Below, in pieces: positions 46,901 through 56,496 of a stretch of DNA of 64,000 nt. Source of the stretch: Planctomycetaceae bacterium (GTDB lineage: Bacteria > Planctomycetota > Planctomycetia > Planctomycetales > Planctomycetaceae). The stretch covers positions 29,011 through 93,010 of the forward strand of contig JAGQQG010000008.1 in the NCBI GenBank assembly GCA_020426325.1, given 5' to 3'. Made by a program: the position numbers and the translations under genes. Each line of letters starts with the position of its first letter. Positions within the stretch are counted from its first letter, which is position 1. A model generated the notes under the pieces. That model saw only the letters and a list, made by a program, of their open reading frames with translations, did not search any database and had not been told where the DNA came from.

Positions 46901-47075
46901 CGGACTGCTCGACCTGCTGACCGCTGCCCGCTCGTATTACGGCGAGCATCCCGACGAAGCAACGTCCTTCGCAGGCGACACGCTGCCACCGGAAACTTCT
47001 GCGGACGAGATGGCAGCCTGGATTGCGACATCGCGGATCGTGATGAATCTGGATGAGTTCTTTACGCGGGAGTGA
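43956..47075 (+). CDS. PSCyt1-DUF1549-DUF1553 (PSD1) secreted cytochrome-like protein
   Basis: 1039 residues. Signal peptide [22 protein letters not shown], PSCyt1 heme motif C40-F-E-C43-H, DUF1549 ([22 protein letters not shown] and [11 protein letters not shown]), a middle region of about 300 residues with coiled coil and beta structure, and DUF1553 ([40 protein letters not shown]). This is the longer sister of the gene at 6243. Unlike that gene it is not followed by DUF1501 but by a 35-residue membrane ORF and an unrelated FAD enzyme, so its partner may lie elsewhere or be lost. Confidence 0.9.
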   Translation: [1039 protein letters not shown]

Positions 47076-47083
47076 CTCACAAC

Positions 47084-47191
47084 ATGAAGACCGGCAGGGA
47101 ATGGTGGGTGTTCAGTGTCATCACCGTTATCCCGGTGGTTGCGGTGATCCTCGTGGGACTGCTGGGGTTGATTCGTGGATGTCAGCAGTGA
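47084..47191 (+). CDS. 35-residue single-pass membrane protein (hypothetical)
   Basis: ATG 47084 to TGA 47191, with GGGAG 11 bases upstream, 8 bp after the PSD1 stop. The protein starts MKTGREWWVFS, then a hydrophobic run of about 20 residues rich in Val/Leu/Ile/Gly, and ends IRGCQQ: a small charged head, one membrane helix and a short tail with Cys. It is too short for homology judgement, but the clean start, ribosome site and membrane helix support a real gene. Its location suggests co-translation with PSD1. Confidence 0.55.
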   Translation: MKTGREWWVFSVITVIPVVAVILVGLLGLIRGCQQ

Positions 47192-47225
47192 GGACTCATC
47201 TGCGATGTGTCGCTAAGATGGGGTG

Positions 47226-48857
47226 ATGTCTCTGCGTGTGAATAACCTTCGTGTCCCGGTGGAGTTGCCGGAGTTGGATCTTGTTGGGGCAATTGCGCGC
47301 CAATTGAAAGTTCGGGACGCGGACATTTGTTCCTGGCGGATTCTCAAGAAGAGCCTCGATGCACGGTCGCGGCGGGATTTGCGGTTTGTTTACTCGGTCG
47401 CCGTCGAGTTGCAGGAAGAGGTGGAGGCTCGTTTCCGTAACGTGGGCGGCGGGGACGTGCAGGTGTTCTCGCCGGAACCTTTTGAAGATCCACCTTCCGG
47501 AGAGTTGCCGCTGGAGGAGCGTCCGGTGGTCGTTGGTTCGGGACCGGCTGGGCTGCTGGCGGGGTACTATCTGGCCCTTCGTGGATATCGTCCGCTCATC
47601 ATCGAACGGGGGAAGGCGGTCAAGGAACGCGTCCCGGCCGTGCGCGGCTTTGATCGGGGCGGGCCGCATGATACCGAGAACAATTACCTGTTTGGCGAGG
47701 GGGGAGCCGGTTGTTTTTCGGATGGCAAACTGACCTGTCGCATGAGCGGGCCGGACGTTGATTGGGTGCTGAGGTCGTTCGTCGATTGTGGCGGGCGCGA
47801 GTCGCTCACATATGAGAATCGGCCGCATCTTGGGAGCAACAAGCTGCCCATGATCTGCCGGAACTTTCGACGAAAGATCGAAGCAGCGGGAGGAGAATAC
47901 AAATTCGACTGCCGCATGGAAGGACTCGAAGTTTGTGATGGTCGAGTGCGAGGCGTGCTGACATCGAGCGGATTCATTCCCACATCGAACGTCATTCTGG
48001 GCATCGGTCACTCGGCTCGTGACACGTATGAGATGCTTCATGCTTTGGGTGTGCCCATGCAGCAAAAGGCGTTTCAACTTGGCCTGCGAATCGAACAGCC
48101 CCAGGAACAGGTGAACGCCTGGAAGTACAGTCGGCCTGAGTACCTGGAACAACTTGGGGCAGCGGATTATACGCTCGTCGCCAAGGGGCAGCGGGACCTG
48201 TACACCTTTTGCATGTGTGCAGGTGGCATCGTGATCCCGAGTATTTCGGAGCCGAACCAGTTTTGCTCGAACGGGATGAGCAACTCGCGGCACGATACGC
48301 CATACGCGAACAGCGGACTGATGATCACGTTGGAACCGCACGAGTTTGGCAGCGACCATCCTCTGGCCGGAGTCGAAGTTCAACGTCGATATGAGGGGCT
48401 TGCGTTCGAGATGGGGCGGGGTGATTACCTGGCCCCGATTCAGTGGGCTAAGGACTTTCTTGAGGGACGAGTGTCAAATGCGCGGACGCCGTTGCCATCG
48501 TCGTATCAACGGGGTACGGTCGTAGGCGACCTGCATTCCGTTCTGCCGCCAGTGGTGCTCAGTGCGATCGAGCAGGGGCTCCCCCTGATGGACAAACGCT
48601 GGCATGGCAAGTTCCTGAAGGATGCGACGCTCACCGGCCCGGAGATGCGCGGGTCGTCCCCGGTGAGAATCGACCGTGACTTAATCACGCGGCAGACTCC
48701 TGGAATTGAGGGACTTTACCCGGTCGGGGAAGGGGCTGGCTACGCCGGAGGCATCATCAGTGCCGCTGTCGACGGCCTGCGAAGCGCACGGGAAATCGTG
48801 CGGACATTCCAGCCACTGACGACCGCATTTCGATTGAGTCAAACGGTCGATGTGTGA
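47226..48857 (+). CDS. FAD-dependent oxidoreductase (COG2509-like)
   Basis: 543 residues. Resembles the uncharacterised FAD-dependent dehydrogenases of the COG2509 type. After an N-terminal region of about 95 residues (RVNNLRVPVELPELD, WRILKKSLDARSRRDL) comes the dinucleotide fold PVVVGSGPAGLLAGYYLALRGYRPLIIERG, then NNYLFGEGGAGCFSDGKLTCR, and a C-terminal FAD contact YPVGEGAGYAGGIISAAVDG. Substrate unknown. It starts at ATG 47226 (a GTG is 3 bases upstream). Unrelated by content to its neighbours. Confidence 0.88.
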   Translation: MSLRVNNLRVPVELPELDLVGAIARQLKVRDADICSWRILKKSLDARSRRDLRFVYSVAVELQEEVEARFRNVGGGDVQVFSPEPFEDPPSGELPLEERPVVVGSGPAGLLAGYYLALRGYRPLIIERGKAVKERVPAVRGFDRGGPHDTENNYLFGEGGAGCFSDGKLTCRMSGPDVDWVLRSFVDCGGRESLTYENRPHLGSNKLPMICRNFRRKIEAAGGEYKFDCRMEGLEVCDGRVRGVLTSSGFIPTSNVILGIGHSARDTYEMLHALGVPMQQKAFQLGLRIEQPQEQVNAWKYSRPEYLEQLGAADYTLVAKGQRDLYTFCMCAGGIVIPSISEPNQFCSNGMSNSRHDTPYANSGLMITLEPHEFGSDHPLAGVEVQRRYEGLAFEMGRGDYLAPIQWAKDFLEGRVSNARTPLPSSYQRGTVVGDLHSVLPPVVLSAIEQGLPLMDKRWHGKFLKDATLTGPEMRGSSPVRIDRDLITRQTPGIEGLYPVGEGAGYAGGIISAAVDGLRSAREIVRTFQPLTTAFRLSQTVDV

Positions 48858-48925
48858 TCGTTCATTCCAAGGTAATCTGCTTCACCCTTAATCCGCCCCG
48901 AATCGAGCGTAGGCGCCTTCTGTGT

Positions 48926-48954
48926 TTGCGGCTCGGCAGGAGCCTCGCCCTCCC
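48926..48954. repeat. 29-bp dispersed repeat, copy 2
   Basis: 28 of 29 bases match 19301-19329. It contains GGCTC-GGCAG-GAGCC as an internal stem. It lies in the 250-bp spacer between the FAD oxidoreductase and glycerophosphodiesterase genes; no other element was recognised there. Confidence 0.7.
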
Positions 48955-49107
48955 GGGAATGAGATTGCTCGGATTCAACAAATCGATTCTCGATTGCTGT
49001 CATGAATTCTCACTTGTCACAGGAATTCGTTCTTCAGAGGATACGGTGATTCTGGGAAACCCTCTGTTGTTCTCAGATTTCAAGTGCATGGAATAAACGA
49101 GACACCC

Positions 49108-50058
49108 ATGACTCAGCCGATTGTGATTGCTCATCGTGGAGCATCGGGATATCTCCCGGAACATACGCTGGAGGCGAAAGCATTGGCGTATGCGATGGGA
49201 GCCGACTATTTAGAGCAGGATTGTGTACTCTCGAAGGACGACGTGCCGGTCGTCCTGCATGACGTCCAGATCGACACTGTGACCGATGTTGCCAAGGTGT
49301 TTGGTGACCGTGCTCGTGATGATGGCCGGTACTATGCGATCGATTTCACGGTGGACGAGTTGAAGTCTCTGCGCGTCACAGAGCGGGTCGATCACAAGTC
49401 TGGGAAGCCGGTGTTTCCCGGTCGGTTTCCTGCCGGCAAGAGTCGTTTCGAGGTGCCGACTTTGGCGGAAGAGATCGAGATGATTCAGGGACTCAATCGC
49501 AGCACGGGGAAGAACATCGGCATCTATCCGGAGATCAAGGCCCCCGCGTGGCACCTTGAGCAAGGTAAAGACCTGAGCCGTATCCTGCTGGGAGTTCTAA
49601 GTGAGAATGGATATCGCACGAAGGATGATGCCTGTTTCGTGCAATGTTTTGACGTCAAGGAGACACGACGACTGCGCGAGGAACTCGGTTGTCAGCTGCA
49701 GCTGGTACAATTGATCGGCGACAAGAAATGGAGCCGTGACGGGGCGGACTTTGACCCAGACTTCATCAATAGAGAGATGAAGAAGATCGCAGAGTATGCG
49801 GATGGCATCGGACCGGCCTTACCGCATGTGATCAGTGGAGCGGATGCGTCAGGGAATCCGGTGGTGACGCCGATCATCACGGCGGCTCACGAGCATGGAC
49901 TTGTTGTGCACCCTTACACTCTGCGTGCGGACGGAATGCCGGACTGGACGAATGACTTCGAGGCCCTGCTCCGCATGTGCTACGTGGATGCGAAAGTCGA
50001 TGGACTGTTCACCGACTTCCCTGACCGGGCGGTCCAGGTCCGGAATCAGGTAGCCTGA
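49108..50058 (+). CDS. glpQ: glycerophosphodiester phosphodiesterase
   Basis: 316 residues. GDPD releases glycerol-3-phosphate from glycerophosphodiesters. The first catalytic block is IVIAHRGASGYLPEHTLEA (His), the metal pair in LEQDCVLSKDDVPVVLHD with the second His, and YPEIKAP carries the conserved Glu. TDFPDRA closes the barrel. No signal peptide is apparent, unlike E. coli GlpQ, so it may act in the cytoplasm. The frame opens at a TTG 24 bases earlier but ATG 49108 leads directly to the family N-terminus. Confidence 0.93.
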   Translation: MTQPIVIAHRGASGYLPEHTLEAKALAYAMGADYLEQDCVLSKDDVPVVLHDVQIDTVTDVAKVFGDRARDDGRYYAIDFTVDELKSLRVTERVDHKSGKPVFPGRFPAGKSRFEVPTLAEEIEMIQGLNRSTGKNIGIYPEIKAPAWHLEQGKDLSRILLGVLSENGYRTKDDACFVQCFDVKETRRLREELGCQLQLVQLIGDKKWSRDGADFDPDFINREMKKIAEYADGIGPALPHVISGADASGNPVVTPIITAAHEHGLVVHPYTLRADGMPDWTNDFEALLRMCYVDAKVDGLFTDFPDRAVQVRNQVA

Positions 50059-50087
50059 ACGACGCGAACACGATCAGTCCGCGACTT

Positions 50088-51908
50088 CTACGTTTGAGTT
50101 GTCGGAGAAACCCAGCGGGTTAGCTCGGCTTCGAGTGCATCAAGTCGTTCGAAGAGGCGACCTTTGGTTTCGGACAAGAGTCCGTCGCCAGGAGGCTCAG
50201 ACGTGAAGAGATAGAACTTCAACTTGGGTTCCGTGCCGGAGGGACGCACGCCGACGGAGTTGCCAGCGGGATCGAGGTCGAAGAAGAGCAAATCGCTGCG
50301 TGGACCATCGAGAGGAGCGGTCACACCGTTCGGAAATTGACGCAGGTTGTGGAGGTAGTCGCGTCGGCAGGTGACGCTCAATCCGGCAATCGACTTCGGA
50401 GGATGCTCCCTGAGGTCGGTCATGATCTGGTTCATTTGTGCCATACCGTCTACACCGGGCATACTGATGGCAATCGTTCGCTCGAAGTGGCAACCGTATC
50501 GTTCATAGAGTTGGTCGAGATGCTGGTGCAGCGTTCTTCCCTCGGCCTTTTGCTCAGCGGCCAGTTCGGCCATCAGCATCGCTGCAACAGCGGCATCCTT
50601 GTCACGAATGTGAGTTCCGGCCAAATATCCGTGTGCTTCCTCTGCGGCGAAGACGAATAGTTCCGGTCCCTCAGTGTCAATGACGTCCCCAATCCATTTG
50701 AAGCCGGTCAGGACGTTGCCACAGGTGCGAACGTTGAAAGCATCGGCAATCCGCCGGAGCATGTCGGTCGTGACCAGCGTTTTGACGATGAAGTGTTTTC
50801 GGGTCAGAGTACCGCGATCTTTTCGACGACGCAGGAGATATTCCTCCAGGAGAACGGCGATTTGATTTCCAGTCAGGGTGGCAAAATCCCCATACGGAAT
50901 CCGTCTTGCCGCAACTCCAATGCGGTCTGCGTCGGGATCACTGGCAAGAATGATGTCAGTTCTGCTTTCCATTGCCGCTTCAATGGGGGCCTCGAAGACT
51001 GCAGAGAATTCGGGATTGGCAATGTGATTGGGGACGTTGGGGAAGTCTCCATCTGGTGTCGCATGTGGTTCGAAGACTTCAACCTCGATAAACCCGTCTC
51101 GCTCAAGCACCGGCATGACGTTTGTTGTGCCGACTCCATGCAAAGGGGTAAACAGAATCTTCAAGTCGCGGGGACCGTCGAAATCGTTCTGCAGAACGGC
51201 GTCGATGTATGATGCGTCCATTTCATGTTCGCAGAGATCGATCTCTCCTTGGGAGACTGCATCGTCGAAGAGGACCTGCTTCACCTGTTCGACTGCGATT
51301 CCGTAGTGTGTGATTTCGTCGGCTTCGTAGGGAAGGATCTGTCCGCCGTTCTCCCAGAACACCTTCACTGCGTTATCCGCAGGAGGATTGTGGCTGGCTG
51401 AGATCATGATGCCGCAATGACATCGTTTCTCTCGAACGGTGAAGGCCAGTTCGGGAGTGGCTCGCGGACGATTCAGGAACCAGACCTTGATGCCGCCGGC
51501 TGCGAGTATCTCCGCACTGAGTTCAGCGAAAAGTCGAGAGTTATGACGGGTGTCATAAGCGACGGCACAACTGAGTTCGGCAGAGAGTCCGAGCTCTTGA
51601 TGGAGAAAGTTGACCAGTCCCTGAATTGTTTCGCCAACCGTTCGTTCGTTGATGGCATTTGTTCCGATCGGATACATCCGTCCCCGCCGACCGGCGGTCC
51701 CGAACGGGAGGGACGTATGGAAGACCTCATTGAGTGTCGGCCATTCGTCACTTTCAATGTGCTCTAGGAGTTGTGGAAGGAATTCGGCGTACTCAGGCCG
51801 CTGCAACCAGCGACGGATGTTTTGTCTGGCTGACGGATGCAGTTTTGCCTTCTCCGCAGCCACGTCGACCTTGGCGAGAGCAATCGTGATGTCAGAGGAT
51901 TTCGTCAT
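50088..51908 (-). CDS. phosphoglucomutase/phosphomannomutase (PGM2-like)
   Basis: 606 residues of the alpha-D-phosphohexomutase family. The phosphoserine loop is GIMISASHNPP, the metal loop ASDPDADRIG, the sugar loop EEAHGYLAG and the phosphate-binding loop RPSGTEPKLKFY; all four are intact. Overall length and N-terminal SLPFGTAGRRGRMYPIGTN fit the PGM2-like subgroup that interconverts glucose-1-phosphate and glucose-6-phosphate or uses other sugars. It is next to phosphoglycerate kinase, both leftward with a 124-bp gap, but may not be co-transcribed. Confidence 0.93.
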   Translation of the reverse strand: MTKSSDITIALAKVDVAAEKAKLHPSARQNIRRWLQRPEYAEFLPQLLEHIESDEWPTLNEVFHTSLPFGTAGRRGRMYPIGTNAINERTVGETIQGLVNFLHQELGLSAELSCAVAYDTRHNSRLFAELSAEILAAGGIKVWFLNRPRATPELAFTVREKRCHCGIMISASHNPPADNAVKVFWENGGQILPYEADEITHYGIAVEQVKQVLFDDAVSQGEIDLCEHEMDASYIDAVLQNDFDGPRDLKILFTPLHGVGTTNVMPVLERDGFIEVEVFEPHATPDGDFPNVPNHIANPEFSAVFEAPIEAAMESRTDIILASDPDADRIGVAARRIPYGDFATLTGNQIAVLLEEYLLRRRKDRGTLTRKHFIVKTLVTTDMLRRIADAFNVRTCGNVLTGFKWIGDVIDTEGPELFVFAAEEAHGYLAGTHIRDKDAAVAAMLMAELAAEQKAEGRTLHQHLDQLYERYGCHFERTIAISMPGVDGMAQMNQIMTDLREHPPKSIAGLSVTCRRDYLHNLRQFPNGVTAPLDGPRSDLLFFDLDPAGNSVGVRPSGTEPKLKFYLFTSEPPGDGLLSETKGRLFERLDALEAELTRWVSPTTQT

Positions 51909-52032
51909 GGAATCAACCGTGAACGCAAGTTGTCAACGGAGGAATACACGGGGTGAAACTGACGAAATCATCGGTCACTCTGACAGCATCACGATTGACG
52001 AAACGATTTGTTGATGGTCACTAGTGAACCGA

Positions 52033-53250
52033 TTAGACATCATCCAGTAGGCCCACTGCCTGAAAGGCCTTGCCTTCGAGCATCTCGAGACTGGCGCCGC
52101 CACCCGTGCTGACGTGACTGACCTGATCGGCGAATCCCAACTGTTGGATTGCAGCGGCACTGTCGCCACCTCCGATGATGCTGACGGCTTCGGAATCGGC
52201 AATGGCCTGAGCGACGGCCTTCGTGCCTTCGTCAAAGGGAGGCATCTCAAACACCCCCATCGGTCCGTTCCAGACAACAGTCTTGGCGTTACGAACAATC
52301 TCTGCATATTTTTCAGCCGATTTGGGGCCGATGTCGAGTCCCTCGAACCCGTCAGGAATTTGACCTGCGGGGACAACCTGCTTATTGCAGTCTGAGGAGA
52401 ACGCATCGCCGCAATGCGTATCAACGGGCAGCACAAGGACGTTCCCCCCCTTGTCGATGAGTTGCCTTGCCAGTTCCACCTTGTCCGGTTCGACCAGGCT
52501 GCCTCCGACTTTGCCACCGCTCGCCAGCGAAAACGTGTAAGCCATTGCCCCGCCGATGAGCACCTTGTCGCAGATGCCAAGCAGGTTCTCGATCACCGAG
52601 ATCTTATCCGAGACCTTCGCCCCCCCCAGAATGGCGACGAATGGCCGTTGCGGATTGGCGATCGCATCGCTGAGATACTCGATCTCCTTCTGGACCAGAA
52701 AGCCGACGACTCGGGGCTTGCCTTCCATCGCCAGCGGCACAGCAACCATCGACGCGTTGTCGCGGTGACAAGTCCCGAATGCATCGTTGCAATAGATCTC
52801 CCCCAAACCCGCAAGTTTCGATGCAAATTCACGCTTCGCGGACAGTTGTTCGGCTGTTGCCTTCGAATCCTTGTACTCCTCTTCCGGCTGAAATCTGAGG
52901 TTTTCCAGCAGGAGGACCTGTCCATTGTTGAGGCTTTTCGACTTTGCCTGTGCGTCCTCGCCCACGGTGTCTGCTGCAAACGAGACGTCAGCCCCCAGTA
53001 GTTCGCCTAACCGGATGGCAGCAGGACGCAGGCTCATCGCGGGCACGACTGATCCTTTCGGACGTCCGAGATGGCTCATGAGAATGAGTCGTCCGCCTCG
53101 GTCGATGACCGACTTGATCGAAGGCAGTGCCATCCGAATACGACGGTCGTCGGTGATCGTCCGTGCATCATCCAGCGGGACGTTGAAATCGACCCGCATC
53201 AGAACTGTCTTTCCCTGAACTTCGACGTCAGAAATTGTCCGTTTAGCCAT
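52033..53250 (-). CDS. pgk: phosphoglycerate kinase
   Basis: 405 residues. Pgk converts 1,3-bisphosphoglycerate and ADP to 3-phosphoglycerate and ATP. N-terminal block [20 protein letters not shown], then the nucleotide-side [44 protein letters not shown] and [14 protein letters not shown]. The frame opens at 53331 but ATG 53250 ([14 protein letters not shown]) with AGAAGGA 9-10 bases upstream is the family start. Length is normal for bacterial Pgk. Confidence 0.97.
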   Translation of the reverse strand: MAKRTISDVEVQGKTVLMRVDFNVPLDDARTITDDRRIRMALPSIKSVIDRGGRLILMSHLGRPKGSVVPAMSLRPAAIRLGELLGADVSFAADTVGEDAQAKSKSLNNGQVLLLENLRFQPEEEYKDSKATAEQLSAKREFASKLAGLGEIYCNDAFGTCHRDNASMVAVPLAMEGKPRVVGFLVQKEIEYLSDAIANPQRPFVAILGGAKVSDKISVIENLLGICDKVLIGGAMAYTFSLASGGKVGGSLVEPDKVELARQLIDKGGNVLVLPVDTHCGDAFSSDCNKQVVPAGQIPDGFEGLDIGPKSAEKYAEIVRNAKTVVWNGPMGVFEMPPFDEGTKAVAQAIADSEAVSIIGGGDSAAAIQQLGFADQVSHVSTGGGASLEMLEGKAFQAVGLLDDV

Positions 53251-53754
53251 GAAACTTTGGATCCTTCTGGCAGCACTTTGATGAGGATGAAACGAAGTTC
53301 GTTCGATCCGTGGTCCGCAGATTTGTAACATCGTAGGACAGGCGTCTCGGAAACGAAAGCAAGACGCAGAATCGTTTCACACAGTTATTGAGGGATTCCC
53401 CAAGCCCCGCAGGCATCAGAATCGTACTGGATCGTGGAAAGAGTTCTGCGGCCTCAAATCTTGCCCCTGTCAGTGCTTGAAACCGGTGTGCCAGACGAAT
53501 ACATTGGCGGTTTATTCTGCGTGAATCTCGTCATTTCGCGGGCACCACCGGTGAACCCTGTGTCATGCCATCAGGGCGTGTCCATCCTCACCGAATGCTC
53601 ACGAAACTTTAACCAACAGTTTGATCCCGAAAGACGTACTCCTCGGTATCATCCGCTGTTTATTTGATTTATCACCATTTTCAGTCGTGTCCGACAACCG
53701 GCCCGATAAGTCTCGGGTTTCTGTTGGTTGGTCGGCACAAACCAAGGGGGATCG
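53251..53754. other. divergent intergenic region pgk / ABC transporter
   Basis: 504 bp. Promoters for both genes should lie here. A 5-bp hairpin CCCGA-TAAGTC-TCGGG followed by TTT (53702-53720) lies 38 bp before the ABC gene and might act as an attenuator; support is weak. No RNA gene or repeat was recognised. Confidence 0.4.
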
Positions 53755-54711
53755 ATGGACAACGAATCCGTTATCCAAATCCGTAATCTATCGAAGGTTT
53801 ATCGAGATTTCTGGGGACGTAAAAAGGTTCAGGCACTCAATTCACTCAGCCTTGATGTGAAGAAAGGGGAAATCTTCGGACTTCTGGGGCCCAACGGTTC
53901 GGGGAAGACCACAACTATGAAGTTGTTGCTCGGTCTGCTGTTCCCGACCGAAGGTGAGATCACCATTCTGGGACGACCGGCCCACGATGTCGAAAAGAAT
54001 GAGCGGATCGGATATCTGCCGGAAGAATCCTATCTCTATCGATTTCTGAATGCCGACGAGACTCTCGATTTCTACGGTCGACTGTTCAAAATGTCGCCTC
54101 AGGTTCGCAAAGAACGAAAGGATGCTCTCATTGAGCAGGTCGGCCTGCAGCACGCCCGTCGTCGGCAGTTAAAGGAATACTCAAAAGGGATGACCCGGCG
54201 TATCGGCCTGGCTCAGGCGCTTATCAACGATCCTGATCTAGTGATGCTGGACGAACCGACCAGCGGACTCGACCCACTCGGCACGCGAGACATGAAGGAC
54301 ATGATCCTCAAGCTGCGTGACGAAGGCAAAACGGTCGTCATGTGTTCTCACTTGTTGGCAGACGTTCAGGACGTTTGTGACCGCATTGCCATCCTCTACG
54401 GGGGTGAACTGAAGGTCATGGGAAGCGTGTCTGAGCTTCTGCAGGCTCAGGACGAAACACAGATGCTGACCACACATCTGAGTGACGAAGCACTAGCTGA
54501 GGTTGAAGCCGTATTGGCGAAACATCAAGCCAAGATGATGAAGGTCGACCATCCCAAAACGACCCTGGAAGACCTGTTTCTGCGAACCATTCAGGAGAGT
54601 CAGGCGCGACCGGGGCGCCGGTTCGTTCCGGGCGAACGTCCGGGAGAAGACGGGAACTCGGCTGCAGCCAACTCAACGGACACTGCCAAAGTCGAAGGCG
54701 CGGCCTCCTGA
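53755..54711 (+). CDS. ABC transporter ATP-binding protein
   Basis: 318 residues. Complete ATPase: Walker [13 protein letters not shown]-loop region, signature [16 protein letters not shown] (usual LSGGQ replaced by YSKGM as in Ccm/Nat-type families), Walker [14 protein letters not shown] and the switch His in [13 protein letters not shown]-terminal extension of about 90 residues is charged and low in complexity at its end. GGGGGA is 6 bases before the ATG at 53755. Partners are the permease and the periplasmic-type protein immediately downstream; substrate unknown. Confidence 0.93.
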   Translation: MDNESVIQIRNLSKVYRDFWGRKKVQALNSLSLDVKKGEIFGLLGPNGSGKTTTMKLLLGLLFPTEGEITILGRPAHDVEKNERIGYLPEESYLYRFLNADETLDFYGRLFKMSPQVRKERKDALIEQVGLQHARRRQLKEYSKGMTRRIGLAQALINDPDLVMLDEPTSGLDPLGTRDMKDMILKLRDEGKTVVMCSHLLADVQDVCDRIAILYGGELKVMGSVSELLQAQDETQMLTTHLSDEALAEVEAVLAKHQAKMMKVDHPKTTLEDLFLRTIQESQARPGRRFVPGERPGEDGNSAAANSTDTAKVEGAAS

Positions 54712-54837
54712 TTCACGACCGCGAATGACGTCATTCCGTCGATTGTCTTTCACAGGGACTGCACCCCGTCATATTCGATGCGTAGAATCGATTGAGGGCC
54801 GGGAGCAATCACAAAATGAATCCTCAACTGGTGTCTC

Positions 54838-56496
54838 ATGTTTTTTGATCCAGAACCCTTCAATATGGGGCTTGCCGCGATTCAGTGGCTGCTGACGCTG
54901 TGTATTTGCTGCGGGATTGCCTTAGCGGTGGTTGTTGTCCTGTCCCTCTCAGTGAGCGGCGTGTCCGGCCCTGCGAATGTCTGGCGGGCCGTGATCCGAG
55001 GTGTGAGAGACATTGTTGACATGTCTCCGAAACGAATCGGGGCGGTTGCCAGTTTGACACTGAAGGAGTCGCTTCGTCGACAGGACGTCCTGGTGGGTGT
55101 GGTGTTTGTGCTGCTGTTCATGTTTGCCGGATGGTTTCTCAGTTCCGCAAACGTTGACACGCCTGCGAAGCCGTACATCAGCTTCGTGTTGACAGCCATT
55201 CGATGGCTCATTCTTCCAGTGGCCTTACTGTTGTCCTGCTGGGGTCTCCCCGCTGACATCAAGGCACGATCACTTCACACAGTTGTCACCAAGCCTGCGC
55301 GCCGGAGCGAGGTCGTCCTGGGGCGGATGTTGGGATATTCGAGTCTCATGACTGTCGGCGTCGCGATCATGGGGCTCGTTGGATATGTCTGGATCACCCG
55401 ACAAGTGCCCGAATCTGCACAGCATCAGTTAATCAGCCGTGTCCCCCAGTATGGACAACTCACCTACCTGGATCGAACTGGAGCTCCTTCGTTCAGCGGT
55501 ATCAACGTCGGAGATATGTGGGATTATCGAAGTTTCGTTGAAGGAAACACAAAGGCAGCAGCAATCTTTACGTTTAAAGATTTGAACACCAATCGCCTGA
55601 GTCAAGACGATCAGTTGCAACTTGAATATCGATTTGAAGTCTTTCGTACCCACAAGGGTGACATCGAGAAAGCCGTTCAGGCGCAGTTTACGCTGGTCAA
55701 TGAACAGTCTGGTCTCCGGGTTCCCTATCCTCGTGTGCCGTTTGAGGTCAAAGAGTTTGCAGATATGCAGGCTCGAAGCGCTGAGGACGATGGACGATTG
55801 CCTATCATCACGATCCCACGTGAGTTGACATATACGCCCGAGGGAGAACTGTCGTCGAAGACGGTTGATCTCTTCGAAGACGTCATCCATGACGGAACCC
55901 TGACTGTCCAAGTGCGCTGCGTTGATCAGGGACAATACCTGGGTGCCGCTCGGACCGACTTGTTTGTCCGTCTTCCAGACAAGACGTTCGCGGTGGGTTA
56001 TTTCAAAGCTATCTGGGGAACCTGGATGATGGCCATTCTGGTGATCGTGCTCGGCACGACTGCGAGCACTTTCGTGAAAGGCCCGGTCGCCACACTGTTG
56101 ACATTCGCCATGGTCCTCACCGGTCTGACGCTCCGCCCGTTTATGTCCGGAGTCTTGGAACAGTATCAACAGACGGGGGTAGTCCAAGGCGGTGGGATGC
56201 TCGAATCTGCCTACCGGATGGTGACGCAAATGAATACGCAGGTCGAATTGCCCGGCGGATTCTTGACCGAAGCCATTCAATGGATTGACGACCGCATGCT
56301 TCAGGGATTGCTGTTGCTACAAAACGTGATCCCCGATTTCACTCACTTCGACATGACGCCTTACGTCGCAAACGGGTTCGATGTCCCTTGGAACAATGCC
56401 ATGATGCCAAGCATTGCCACGACGTTGGCCTTTATTCTGCCGGCCCTTATTCTCGGTTATTTCTGTCTGCAATGGCGGGAGCTTGAAGCGAAATGA
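54838..56496 (+). CDS. ABC-2 type permease, large
   Basis: 552 residues. Several membrane helices at the N-terminal half (AIQWLLTLCICCGIALAVVVVLSL, VLVGVVFVLLFMFAGWFL, WLILPVALLLSCWGLP, MTVGVAIMGLVGYVW), a large extracytoplasmic region of about 200 residues (210-395), and further helices at the end (MMAILVIVLGTTAST, TLLTFAMVLTGLTL, LAFILPALILGYFCL). Such architecture fits ABC-2 permeases with a periplasmic domain. It lies 126 bp after the ATPase gene and overlaps the next gene by 4 bases (ATGA). Confidence 0.85.
   Translation: MFFDPEPFNMGLAAIQWLLTLCICCGIALAVVVVLSLSVSGVSGPANVWRAVIRGVRDIVDMSPKRIGAVASLTLKESLRRQDVLVGVVFVLLFMFAGWFLSSANVDTPAKPYISFVLTAIRWLILPVALLLSCWGLPADIKARSLHTVVTKPARRSEVVLGRMLGYSSLMTVGVAIMGLVGYVWITRQVPESAQHQLISRVPQYGQLTYLDRTGAPSFSGINVGDMWDYRSFVEGNTKAAAIFTFKDLNTNRLSQDDQLQLEYRFEVFRTHKGDIEKAVQAQFTLVNEQSGLRVPYPRVPFEVKEFADMQARSAEDDGRLPIITIPRELTYTPEGELSSKTVDLFEDVIHDGTLTVQVRCVDQGQYLGAARTDLFVRLPDKTFAVGYFKAIWGTWMMAILVIVLGTTASTFVKGPVATLLTFAMVLTGLTLRPFMSGVLEQYQQTGVVQGGGMLESAYRMVTQMNTQVELPGGFLTEAIQWIDDRMLQGLLLLQNVIPDFTHFDMTPYVANGFDVPWNNAMMPSIATTLAFILPALILGYFCLQWRELEAK

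Noticed and set aside
47196..48383. 395-residue leftward open frame over the FAD oxidoreductase gene
   Set aside because: It is antisense to a well-recognised protein, has no family-like motif, and is explained by the GC-rich codon pattern of the true gene.
48854..49096. 80-residue rightward frame in the spacer after the FAD oxidoreductase
   Set aside because: Contains the 29-bp repeat, has no ribosome site and no domain; overlaps the upstream stop.
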